Assembly: GCA_016185875.1 (NCBI GenBank)
Contig: JACPMS010000056.1
Span: 1 to 11,598 of the forward strand
Origin: Candidatus Woesearchaeota archaeon
Lineage (GTDB): Archaea; Nanobdellota; Nanobdellia; Woesearchaeales; GW2011-AR4
DNA: 11,598 nt
Direction of reading: 5' to 3'
Under the pieces are notes generated by a model. The model saw nothing but the letters and a program-made list of their open reading frames with translations. It did not search any database and was not told the DNA's origin. Below, piece by piece: positions 1 to 6,137 of the stretch. Each line of letters begins with the position of its first letter. Within the stretch, counting starts at the first letter, position 1. The position numbers and the translations under genes are program-made.

Positions 1-924
1 AGGATGCCTATAGTAAGGAAATTTGTTGAAGATTCTGCAGGCAAGCAGGCTGAAAGAGGAGTTGATCCAATGGAATGTGTTGCAATGGGCGCAGCAGTGC
101 AGGCAGGAGTGCTTGCTGGCGAAGTAAAAGACATCCTATTGCTTGATGTGACACCGCTTAGCCTTGGAATTGAAACGCTAGGAAGTGTGTTTACAAAGCT
201 GATTGAGAGGAATACAACAATCCCCACAAAGAAGAGCCAGGTCTTCAGCACAGCAGCTGACAGCCAGACAGCTGTAACCATAAGGGTGGGGCAGGGGGAA
301 AGGCCAATGTTTGCTGACAATAAGCTGCTCGGCCAGTTCGACCTTATTGGGATACCTCCGGCACCAAGGGGCATTCCCCAAATTGAAGTTGCTTTTGACA
401 TTGATGCAAATGGCATATTGCATGTGAATGCTAAAGACCTTGGCACAGGCAAGGAGCAAAGCATTAGAATAACAGCTTCTCAAAAATTGAGTGATGAAGA
501 GCTTGAAAGAATGAGGAAAGAAGCAGAGCAGTTTGCAGATGTGGATAAGCAAAAGAAGGAGGAGATTGAAGCAATCAATCAGGCTGACAACTTGGTTTAT
601 TCAACTGAAAAATTGTTCAAGGACTTTGAGGGCAAGGTTTCAAGCAAAGAGATTGAGGAAGTAAAGGGAAAGATTTTGGAGTTAAAGGAATTATTGAAAC
701 CACAACAAAAGGATGTTGACGCCATTAAAAGAAAAATGGATGAAATAAACGAGATTGTTCAAAGACTGTCAACAGAGCTGTACCAGAAGGCAGGGCAGCA
801 ATATCAGCAGCAACATGGGCAACAAGCGAATGAAGAAACAGAAGGAAAAAAATCAAAAAACGACGACAACGTTGTGGATGCTGACTACGAAGTGAAGGAT
901 GAAGAGAAGAAAAAGAAAAAATAG
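1..924 (+). CDS. dnaK: Molecular chaperone DnaK (Hsp70), C-terminal part, cut by window start
   Basis: This is the C-terminal half of DnaK, the ATP-driven Hsp70 that binds exposed hydrophobic segments of unfolded proteins in the cytoplasm with DnaJ and GrpE. The frame is open from base 1, so the true start lies upstream; by recalled comparison with E. coli DnaK about 340 residues (most of the ATPase domain) are missing. Visible in order are the end of the nucleotide-binding domain (RMPIVRKFVEDSAGK, then the VAMGAAVQAGVLAGEVKD region), the interdomain linker (LLLDVTPLSLGIET), the beta substrate-binding domain (NTTIPTKKSQVFSTA, GERPMFADNKLLGQF, PPAPRGIPQIEV, DIDANGILHVNAKD), the helical lid, a Gln-rich stretch, and the acidic VVDADYEVKDEEK tail. 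Arg codons seen are AGA/AGG. A hairpin follows the stop. dnaJ is not adjacent but begins at 4476. Confidence 0.98.
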   Translation, partial: RMPIVRKFVEDSAGKQAERGVDPMECVAMGAAVQAGVLAGEVKDILLLDVTPLSLGIETLGSVFTKLIERNTTIPTKKSQVFSTAADSQTAVTIRVGQGERPMFADNKLLGQFDLIGIPPAPRGIPQIEVAFDIDANGILHVNAKDLGTGKEQSIRITASQKLSDEELERMRKEAEQFADVDKQKKEEIEAINQADNLVYSTEKLFKDFEGKVSSKEIEEVKGKILELKELLKPQQKDVDAIKRKMDEINEIVQRLSTELYQKAGQQYQQQHGQQANEETEGKKSKNDDNVVDADYEVKDEEKKKKK

Positions 925-934
925 ATAGGGGGTT

Positions 935-966
935 AAAAGAGCAGATATTATGGCTGCTATTTTCTA
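935..966 (+). terminator. Hairpin with T-rich 3' flank after dnaK
   Basis: AGCAG (940-944) pairs with CTGCT (954-958) around a 9-base loop. The stem can be extended by AAAA (935-938) with TTTT (960-963) across one G/A mismatch. A short T-rich stretch follows. The position just after the dnaK stop and before a new promoter suggests a transcription end or a 3' mRNA-stabilising hairpin. Archaeal terminators are mainly T-tracts, so the hairpin itself may not be what terminates. Confidence 0.5.
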
Positions 967-1001
967 CTAGTTAATAACATTCACCAACAAAAATCATTAC
1001 C

Positions 1002-1043
1002 CCTACTTTTCATAAAAAATCGATAAATTTATAAAAAAGTAGG
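1002..1043. repeat. Perfect 9-bp inverted repeat framing the Fic promoter
   Basis: CCTACTTTT (1002-1010) and AAAAGTAGG (1035-1043) are exact reverse complements separated by 24 bases. The right arm overlaps the end of the TATA box at 1028-1035, and the palindrome ATCGAT (1019-1024) lies within one base of the centre. The inferred transcription start is near 1057, so the repeat is upstream DNA rather than part of the mRNA. That favours a protein-binding operator over an RNA hairpin. This is inference from position only. Confidence 0.5.
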
Positions 1044-1056
1044 TATAAACACTATT
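1026..1056 (+). promoter_or_regulatory. TATA promoter of the Fic gene, leaderless type
   Basis: TTTATAAA at 1028-1035 is a strong archaeal TATA box. Its centre is 25.5 bases before the ATG at 1057, the usual TATA-to-start-site distance, so transcription should begin at or very near the start codon. No Shine-Dalgarno sequence is present between the box and the ATG, which agrees with leaderless translation. Confidence 0.7.
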
Positions 1057-1947
1057 ATGGCAACTGTGAAGAAAAGGAGAGTAGGAAAACAGCATTATTA
1101 TTATGTCGAGCATAGCTTTAAGGCAGGCAAAAAAGTCAAAGTTTTAAGCAAATATATTGGCAAGAAGATTCCTTACAATATTGAGGGCATTAAAGATGAC
1201 TTGGAGTATAAAGCTATGAGATTGGCGATTCTCAGCAAGCTAAAAAGCATTAAAGCCAGCTACCTAAAAGAGCAAAGCAAGCTTCCAAAAGCTGAAAAAG
1301 AAAAGCTAATTGAGGATTTCCTTGTGCATTTTATTTACGATTCGAGCAAAATCGAAGGCAGTAGCTTGTCGCTGAATGACACAAAAGGGCTTTTCCTGCA
1401 CAACATAACCCCAAAAAACAAGCCTGTAAAGGATGTAAAGGAAGCAGAGGGCTATAGGGAAGCTTTTTACTCTATGTTGCAATACAAGGGGCAACTAAGC
1501 CTCAAAATTGTAAATAAATGGCATGCCATGATGTTCAAAAATACAATTGATTACATAGCAGGCAGAATAAGAGTCCATAAAATAATAGTCACTGGAAGCA
1601 GGGCTGTTTTTCCTCATCCTGAAGATGTTCCAAAATTGCTAAAGGATTTCTTTAAGTGGTACAGGAAAGAAGAAAAGAAAATAAATCCTGCAGAGTTAGC
1701 CGCCTTAGCGCATCTAAAATTTGTGTCAATACACCCATTTTCTGATGGGAACGGAAGGATAAGCAGGCTGCTGGCAAACTATGTCCTTAAGAAGCACGGC
1801 TATCCCATGATTAATATAAAGTTTGGCGACCGAATGTCATATTACAGAAGCCTAGAAGCCAGCCAGCTCAATGATAAGCCAAAATATTTCATAAGGTATT
1901 TCTTAAAGAGGTACCTTAAATCAAACATAAAATTTATAGGAGTATAA
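1057..1947 (+). CDS. Fic-family AMP transferase (class II, N-terminal inhibitory helix)
   Basis: Fic proteins move AMP (or related groups) from nucleotides to hydroxyl side chains of target proteins. The 296-residue product has the complete catalytic motif HPFSDGNGRISR (226-237), with catalytic His226 and the phosphate-binding GNGR. Upstream is SSKIEG (96-101), which matches the inhibitory (S/T)xxxE(G/N) motif, with Glu100 as the expected auto-inhibiting residue. The substrate flap lies around 170-193 (RIRVHKIIVTGSRAVFPHPED). The basic, Tyr-rich N-terminus (1-40; KQHYYYVEH, KYIGKK) is of unknown role. The ATG is fixed by the leaderless TATA box. It lies directly after dnaK, and the HD gene starts 4 bases downstream, so the two are probably cotranscribed. 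The target is unknown; the alternative is a stand-alone regulatory or toxin-like Fic protein. Confidence 0.93.
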   Translation: MATVKKRRVGKQHYYYVEHSFKAGKKVKVLSKYIGKKIPYNIEGIKDDLEYKAMRLAILSKLKSIKASYLKEQSKLPKAEKEKLIEDFLVHFIYDSSKIEGSSLSLNDTKGLFLHNITPKNKPVKDVKEAEGYREAFYSMLQYKGQLSLKIVNKWHAMMFKNTIDYIAGRIRVHKIIVTGSRAVFPHPEDVPKLLKDFFKWYRKEEKKINPAELAALAHLKFVSIHPFSDGNGRISRLLANYVLKKHGYPMINIKFGDRMSYYRSLEASQLNDKPKYFIRYFLKRYLKSNIKFIGV

Positions 1948-1951
1948 TAAC

Positions 1952-2428
1952 ATGGCAATCCCGACAAAAAAAGAGTGCATAAGCTTATTAATTAAAAACA
2001 AAACTCCTTCTAAGATAATCAGGCATTCCAAAGCAGTATGCAAAGTTGCTGAGGGTATTGCAGACAGGCTTATGCGGAAAGGAGTAAAGTTAAACAAAAA
2101 ATTAGTCATTGCATCAGCTTTGCTTCATGACATAGAAAGGGACAAGCCGCAGCATGTTGCAAAAGGCGCAAGGCTGCTGAAAAAGCTTGGTTATCCGGAA
2201 GCTGCCGAAGTCATAAGAAAACACAGCTTATATAAGCTGGAGCAAAAGAATAGGCAGCCTCGCAGCTGGGAGGAAAAGATTGTTTTTTACGCCGACAAAA
2301 GGGCAATGGGCAATAAAGTTGTGGGCTTGGGCAGGAGATTCAAATCATTGGAAAAAAATCATAATATAAGCTTAAAAAAAGAATTCGAATTCACTAAAAA
2401 GATTGAAAGGGAATTGCTGGGAAAGTAA
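1952..2428 (+). CDS. HD-domain metal-dependent phosphohydrolase-like protein
   Basis: A 158-residue cytoplasmic protein that is essentially one HD domain. Candidate metal ligands appear in the expected order: His25 (IIRHSKAV), the His59-Asp60 doublet (SALLHDIER), His68, His91 (RKHSLY) and Asp115 (YADKRA). HD proteins of this kind usually hydrolyse phosphomonoesters or phosphodiesters of nucleotides, but the substrate cannot be read from the sequence. GGAG at 1938-1941, inside the end of the Fic gene, is a plausible ribosome binding site 10 bases before the ATG. The 4-base gap to Fic and 12-base gap to the next gene suggest a three-gene unit. All key residues are present, so the enzyme is probably active. 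Confidence 0.8.
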   Translation: MAIPTKKECISLLIKNKTPSKIIRHSKAVCKVAEGIADRLMRKGVKLNKKLVIASALLHDIERDKPQHVAKGARLLKKLGYPEAAEVIRKHSLYKLEQKNRQPRSWEEKIVFYADKRAMGNKVVGLGRRFKSLEKNHNISLKKEFEFTKKIERELLGK

Positions 2429-2440
2429 AAAGATGGCGCG

Positions 2441-2959
2441 ATGATTCACAAAAATACCCCCTTAAAAGAGGTGCTCGCTCTGGCTGCCCCATGCAGATGC
2501 AATGCCTGCAACCATGGATGCAAGTTTGGAAGCGGCTCTTTGGTTGGAGACGATGCAAAGCGCATTGCAAGATTTTTGAATATTTCAGAGGAAGACTTGA
2601 AAAAGGGGTTTTTGGAAGAGGTTGAGCTGTTCAACAAAAAATTGCCTCGCCCAAGATTAATAAGGGAGAAAAACAAGCCATACGGCAGGTGCGTATTTTT
2701 CGATGATGAAAAAGGGTGTACAATACATGAGGTAAAGCCCCTGGAATGCAAAACATCAATAAGCTGCAAGGATTATGGGGAAGAGCTGAGCGTTTGGTTT
2801 ATGGTTAACCATGCTGTTGACGTTGATAATGCTGAAAGCATAAGGCAATACGCTAAATACATCAAAAGCGGCGGAAAACTGATTGAAGGGGCGAGAATAG
2901 AGCAATTGGTTCCTGACAAGGTAAAATTAAGAAAAATTTTGAAGTATGAGATTTTGTAA
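2441..2959 (+). CDS. YkgJ-type cysteine-cluster protein (putative Zn/Fe-binding)
   Basis: A 172-residue protein with eight cysteines arranged as in the YkgJ/CxxCxxCC-like family: C18, C20, C23 and C27 (PCRCNACNHGC), C84 (YGRC), C93 and C103 (GCTIHEVKPLEC), and C109. The pattern RCVFF...GCTIHEVKPLEC is the family hallmark, and the cysteines probably hold a zinc ion or an iron-sulphur cluster. No transmembrane segment is evident. The molecular function of the family is not established; ideas include metal chelation and a role in protein modification. The ATG lies 12 bases after the HD gene stop with no clear ribosome binding site, so the start is reasonable but not proven. Confidence 0.8.
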   Translation: MIHKNTPLKEVLALAAPCRCNACNHGCKFGSGSLVGDDAKRIARFLNISEEDLKKGFLEEVELFNKKLPRPRLIREKNKPYGRCVFFDDEKGCTIHEVKPLECKTSISCKDYGEELSVWFMVNHAVDVDNAESIRQYAKYIKSGGKLIEGARIEQLVPDKVKLRKILKYEIL

Positions 2960-2987
2960 TTATTTTTAAGTTAATTTTAAATGCAAA
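2960..2987 (+). promoter_or_regulatory. Weak TATA-like element before the ABC ATPase gene
   Basis: TTATTTTTAA (2960-2969) lies about 23 bases before the ATG at 2988, close to the spacing of the stronger boxes elsewhere in the window. The match is poor and the region is simply AT-rich, so the gene may also be read from the Fic promoter upstream. Confidence 0.3.
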
Positions 2988-3695
2988 ATGCCAGCTATAG
3001 AAGTAAAAAATCTGAAGAAAAGCTATGGAAATACAGTTGCACTTAATGGAATTTCTTTTAATGTTGAAGAAGGTGAAATTTTTGGCTTGCTTGGGCCGAA
3101 TGGCGCTGGAAAAACAACTGCCATCGACATAATTGCAGGGCTTTTAACCAAAGATTCAGGCGAAGTTAAAATCTTGAATAAAATGCCTGATGACGCCAAA
3201 CAGGAAATGAATGTTGTTTCCTCAAACACATGGCTTACAGGGATTATGAGCGTTTATGAGAATCTGAAAGTTTACGGAATGCTGTATGGAGTTAAAGATC
3301 TGGATGAAAGGATAGGTAATTTGTTGGAGTTATTTGAGATGAAAAAATTTAGAAATGAATTATATCAGCGATTAAGCGCAGGCCAGCAGACAAGAGTAAA
3401 TTTATGCAAGGGTCTTATAAATTCTCCAAAAATTTTGCTTTTGGATGAATGTACAGCAGGATTAGACCCGAATCTTGCAGACAAGACAAGAAAAATCATC
3501 AAGGGACTGAAAAAGAAAACTGCCATATTGTTCACATCACATAACATGCTTGAAGTCGAGCGGCTATGCGACAGGATTGCGTTTCTGCAGTCCGGAGCGA
3601 TAACATGGATGGGCCCATCGAATAAATTAAAACAGATGCATGGGAAAAGAACTCTTGAAGAGGTTTTTATCAAGCTTGCGAGGGGACAGGCATGA
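2988..3695 (+). CDS. ABC transporter ATP-binding protein (ABC-2 exporter type)
   Basis: The 235-residue ATPase subunit would energise the membrane partner encoded next. Motifs in order: Walker A GPNGAGKT (36-43), signature LSAGQ (129-133), Walker B ILLLDE (149-154) with Glu154 as the expected catalytic base, D-loop GLDP (158-161) and the switch His185 (TSHNM). The C-terminal RTLEEVFIKLARG is typical of DrrA/NatA-like exporters. An oddity is the Q-loop: where most relatives read VPQ after the first beta sheet, this protein reads MNVVSSNTWL (74-83), so the usual Gln is replaced by Ser. The stop overlaps the permease ATG (ATGA), indicating translational coupling. The exported substrate is unknown; lipids, small molecules or peptides are all possible. 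Confidence 0.95.
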   Translation: MPAIEVKNLKKSYGNTVALNGISFNVEEGEIFGLLGPNGAGKTTAIDIIAGLLTKDSGEVKILNKMPDDAKQEMNVVSSNTWLTGIMSVYENLKVYGMLYGVKDLDERIGNLLELFEMKKFRNELYQRLSAGQQTRVNLCKGLINSPKILLLDECTAGLDPNLADKTRKIIKGLKKKTAILFTSHNMLEVERLCDRIAFLQSGAITWMGPSNKLKQMHGKRTLEEVFIKLARGQA

Positions 3696-4483
3696 AATTT
3701 TACAGAGTTAATGCCCTGATGCTGAAGTACTGGTACATAGGACTGAGAAGACTGGACAGGCTTTTGGATGTATTTTATTGGCCGCTTATAGGAATGCTGG
3801 TATGGGGTTTTGCCGCCTATTATGTTACAGATTTAGTAAAGAATAATCTAATAATAGGAATTTTTGTTGGCGGCGCAATTTTGTGGACTTTTTTCAACAG
3901 GGCGCAAAACGACATCGGCATATATATTCTGGAGGATTTCTGGAGCAGAAACATCTTTAATTTGTTTGCAAGCCCAATGAAGAATTCAGAATTGATAGTA
4001 TCAACCGCTATTTTTGGGCTGGTCAGGTCACTGGCAAGTTTCCTTTTTTTGGTGTTGATTGGCTATCTTTTATATTCATTTAATTTATTCAGCATAGGTA
4101 TTTTATATGTCAGCGTCTTTGCATCTGGGCTTATACTGTTTGCATGGGTGATAGGAATTTTTGTAACTGGCATGATTTTAAGATACGGAAGCAGGATACA
4201 AAGTTTTGCCTGGACAATTGGCTGGCTGATACAGCCTTTCAGCGCTGTTTTTTATCCATTGAGCAGCCTTCCTGATTGGCTGCAGAAAATTAGTTTGCTC
4301 TTTCCTCCAACTTATATATTTGAGGGAATGAGAACTGCATTAAATAACGGCACAATGGACTGGAGAAATCTGGCTTTTTCATTTGCAATAAACATAATTT
4401 TATTAATTTTTGCATATTTGTTTTTTGAAAAATCAGTAATATCGGCAAAAAAGAATGGTATGCTAATAAAATTTCATGAATAA
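3692..4483 (+). CDS. ABC-2 type transporter permease
   Basis: The 263-residue membrane partner of the ATPase encoded immediately upstream. Six hydrophobic segments are visible at about 27-45, 53-68, 104-128, 135-163, 172-193 and 227-245. The region PLSSLPDWLQKISLLFPPTY (189-208) before the last helix is the conserved ABC-2 exporter feature, as in NodJ/DrrB relatives. The amphipathic stretch EDFWSRNIFNLFASPMKNSE (81-100) is the expected cytoplasmic coupling loop. There is no signal peptide and the N-terminus is basic. GAGGGGA (3680-3686) could serve as ribosome binding site, and the start overlaps the ATPase stop by 4 bases. Its own end overlaps the first codons of dnaJ by 8 bases, so the three genes are probably read together. 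Confidence 0.93.
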   Translation: MKFYRVNALMLKYWYIGLRRLDRLLDVFYWPLIGMLVWGFAAYYVTDLVKNNLIIGIFVGGAILWTFFNRAQNDIGIYILEDFWSRNIFNLFASPMKNSELIVSTAIFGLVRSLASFLFLVLIGYLLYSFNLFSIGILYVSVFASGLILFAWVIGIFVTGMILRYGSRIQSFAWTIGWLIQPFSAVFYPLSSLPDWLQKISLLFPPTYIFEGMRTALNNGTMDWRNLAFSFAINIILLIFAYLFFEKSVISAKKNGMLIKFHE

Positions 4484-5579
4484 AATGCCAAAAGAAAAGG
4501 ACTATTACAAAACCCTGGGAGTAAGCAAGAACGCTACAAAGGAGGAGATTAAGGCAGCTTACAAGAGGCTGGCTAAGCAGCACCATCCTGACTTAAGCAA
4601 GTCTGCAGATGCAACTGAAAAATTCAAGGAAATTAATGAGGCTGCTGCTGTGCTTGGCGACGACCAGAAAAGGGCGCAATACGACCAGTTTGGAACAGCA
4701 GGAGAGCAGTTCCAGGGAGGATTTTCCGGGTTTGACTTCTCTGACTTCATGTCTGACATTGGGGGCTTTGGAATGGATTTTGACAGCATTTTTGAAAACT
4801 TCTTTGGCGGAAGCACAAGGCAAAGAAGAAGGCAAAGGGGCTCTGACCTAAGGTATGACATGGAGATTGAATTGGAGGATGCTGCTTTTGGCGCAACTAA
4901 GACAATAAGCATACCAAGAATGGAGGAATGTGAAAAATGCAATGGCACAGGCGCAGAAAGCAAATCCGACATTGTTGCTTGCGATGAATGCAACGGGAAA
5001 GGAGTTTCAACAAGAACGCAGAGAACGCCATTCGGCTTGTTTTCCACAACAACAACATGCAGGAAATGCAGGGGGCAGGGAAAATACATAAAGAATGAAT
5101 GCAATGAATGCAATGGCAGAGGAGTTGTAAGAAAGACAAGGAAGATAGAGGTAAAGATTCCAGTAGGCGCAACTGACGGCACCAACTTGAGGATTCAAGG
5201 CGAAGGAGAGGCAAGCAAGGAGCTGCCAGCTGGCGATTTGTATATTGTGATTCACGTAAGCCCGCACAGGATTTTTGAAAGGCGCGGAAATGATATTTAT
5301 GCCAGAGTCCCGCTTCCATTTACAACAGCTTCCTTAGGCGGCGAGATTGAAGCGCCAACATTAAAAGGGAAGGCAAGCTTGAAAATTCCACAAGGAACGC
5401 AAAGCAGCACTGTCTTCAGGATGAAGGGGCAAGGCATTCCTGATTTGCACAGCCATCATGTTGGAGACGAAAATGTTGAAGTTTATATTATAGTTCCAGA
5501 TAAATTAACAAAAAAGCAAAGGCAATTATTGGAAGAGTTTGAGAAGGAAAGTGGGAGTAAAAAAGGATTGTTTTGGTAA
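4476..5579 (+). CDS. dnaJ: Chaperone protein DnaJ (type I Hsp40)
   Basis: DnaJ delivers unfolded clients to DnaK and stimulates its ATPase. The product has the full type I layout: a J domain (about 8-73) with the essential HPD at 37-39, a Gly/Phe-rich linker (77-112), a zinc-binding domain with four CxxCxGxG repeats (C152/C155, C169/C172, C195/C198, C209/C212), and the two beta C-terminal substrate domains ending near 340. Two start codons are possible: ATG 4476, overlapping the permease end by 8 bases, and ATG 4485, one base after the permease stop, giving MPKEKDYYKTLG. The second agrees better with DnaJ N-termini, which begin shortly before DYY. No clear ribosome binding site precedes either. 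The gene is separated from dnaK by five genes and is followed by T-tracts. Confidence 0.97.
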   Translation: MNKMPKEKDYYKTLGVSKNATKEEIKAAYKRLAKQHHPDLSKSADATEKFKEINEAAAVLGDDQKRAQYDQFGTAGEQFQGGFSGFDFSDFMSDIGGFGMDFDSIFENFFGGSTRQRRRQRGSDLRYDMEIELEDAAFGATKTISIPRMEECEKCNGTGAESKSDIVACDECNGKGVSTRTQRTPFGLFSTTTTCRKCRGQGKYIKNECNECNGRGVVRKTRKIEVKIPVGATDGTNLRIQGEGEASKELPAGDLYIVIHVSPHRIFERRGNDIYARVPLPFTTASLGGEIEAPTLKGKASLKIPQGTQSSTVFRMKGQGIPDLHSHHVGDENVEVYIIVPDKLTKKQRQLLEEFEKESGSKKGLFW

Positions 5580-5600
5580 ATTTTTACCGGATTAAAATAA

Positions 5601-5638
5601 ACTTTTTTCTATGTATTATTCAATCTCTTTCTTTTTAT
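5601..5638 (+). terminator. T-tract terminator after dnaJ
   Basis: T6 at 5603-5608, then CTCTTTCTTTTT to about 5637, gives two closely spaced T-rich tracts on the + strand between the dnaJ stop and the next promoter. Oligo-T runs are the main intrinsic termination signal in archaea. No stable hairpin precedes them. Confidence 0.5.
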
Positions 5639-5657
5639 CAATATTAAAAAACCAAAA

Positions 5658-5697
5658 ACTTTATATATCTTAATACTTATCTGATAAGTGATTAATC
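5658..5697 (+). promoter_or_regulatory. Promoter and palindromic operator region of the DUF4258/AbrB/HTH cassette
   Basis: TTTATATA (5660-5667) is the TATA box, predicting a start site near 5689 and a leader of about 9 bases without a Shine-Dalgarno sequence. Three palindromes are packed over the start site and start codon: ACTTATC-T-GATAAGT (5675-5689), TGATTAATCA (5689-5698) and TAATCATGATTA (5693-5704). TAAT/ATTA steps recur at 5671, 5691, 5693 and 5701. Dense symmetry over a transcription start is what autoregulated toxin-antitoxin operons show. The AbrB-like or winged-helix product is the obvious candidate binder, by inference. Confidence 0.65.
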
Positions 5698-5934
5698 ATG
5701 ATTATATCTGACCATGCTCGTAAAGAAATGGAGCAGTCAGGAATAAGTGAAGAAGAAGTACACCAATGCTTGAAACATGGCGAACTTGAAATCGTGCAGG
5801 TTGTCAAGGGCGAGACAAGATATGGCAAGAAGCTTATTTTGAAAGACAAAACAGTCATGGTCATTTACACTCAGCGTAAAGAAGAGGAACGGGTTATAAC
5901 TGCTTACATTATAAGGAGGAAGAAAAAATGGTAA
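5698..5934 (+). CDS. DUF4258 family protein, putative toxin of a type II TA-like module
   Basis: A small basic protein of 78 residues. It matches the DUF4258 pattern from memory: SDHARKEMEQSGISEEEV (4-21) is the N-terminal S-x-HA...M...R/SGIS-x-EEV signature, followed by the RYGKKLILKDKTVMVIYTQR beta region and VITAYII (66-72). DUF4258 proteins often sit beside small DNA-binding antitoxin genes and are suspected RelE-like toxins, but activity has not been shown for most. His6 and the basic RRKKKW tail are possible functional residues. The start is supported by the TATA box about 34 bases upstream. The stop lies inside the start of the AbrB-like gene (7-base overlap ATGGTAA), giving tight coupling. 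Toxin function is inferred mainly from context. Confidence 0.8.
   Translation: MIISDHARKEMEQSGISEEEVHQCLKHGELEIVQVVKGETRYGKKLILKDKTVMVIYTQRKEEERVITAYIIRRKKKW
5913..5919 (+). promoter_or_regulatory. Strong Shine-Dalgarno sequence for the AbrB-like gene
   Basis: AAGGAGG lies 8 bases before ATG 5928, within the end of the DUF4258 gene. It is one of the best ribosome binding sites in the window and fixes the intended start of the AbrB-like reading frame, even though that frame is broken 13 codons later. Confidence 0.7.
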
Positions 5935-6133
5935 AAAGTATTGAAGAAGAAATATTTTGCGCTAAATAAAAGAGCATGAATTTGGCTTTGAGAGAACAGT
6001 TGCAGTAAGCGGTAAAAGTCTTATAGTAGGCATTCCATCAGAATTAGTTGAGCATCTGCACATAAAAAAAGGCCAAAAAGTAAAAATTGTGCCAATTGCA
6101 AGAGAAGGATTTATGATTAAAAAAGCTTATTAG
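5928..6133 (+). pseudogene. AbrB/MazE/SpoVT-like antitoxin, frameshifted as read
   Basis: From ATG 5928, with a strong Shine-Dalgarno site, the frame reads MVKSIEEEIFCAK and stops at 5967-5969. A second frame open from 5966 to the TAG at 6131-6133 has no usable start codon but encodes a clear AbrB-type swapped-hairpin domain: FERTVAVSGKSLIVGIPSEL followed by VEHLHIKKGQKVKIVPI and GFMIKKAY. Adding one base to the AAA run at 5964-5966 joins the two parts into one 68-residue protein. AbrB-like domains bind DNA as dimers and serve as antitoxins and operon repressors. The neighbours on both sides support this role. It may be a true recent mutation, a base-calling or assembly error, or, less likely, recoding. 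The domain assignment is firm; whether the gene is dead is open. Confidence 0.72.
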
Positions 6134-6137
6134 GAAA

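Noticed and set aside
1057..1180. Basic, Tyr-rich N-terminus of the Fic protein as a fused transposase remnant
   Set aside because: The KQHYYYVEH...KYIGKK pattern recalls transposase N-termini, but the segment is only about 40 residues, runs smoothly into the Fic domain, and the start is fixed by the leaderless promoter.
4559..5319. Long open frames on the minus strand opposite dnaJ
   Set aside because: They lie antisense to a firmly identified DnaJ, have Ser/Leu/Cys-rich compositions typical of reverse frames of Cys/Gly/Lys-rich genes, and have no promoter.
5976..6008. Internal ATG after the break in the AbrB-like gene as an alternative start
   Set aside because: It is in the wrong frame and stops after ten codons; the AbrB domain frame itself contains no start codon before the conserved region.
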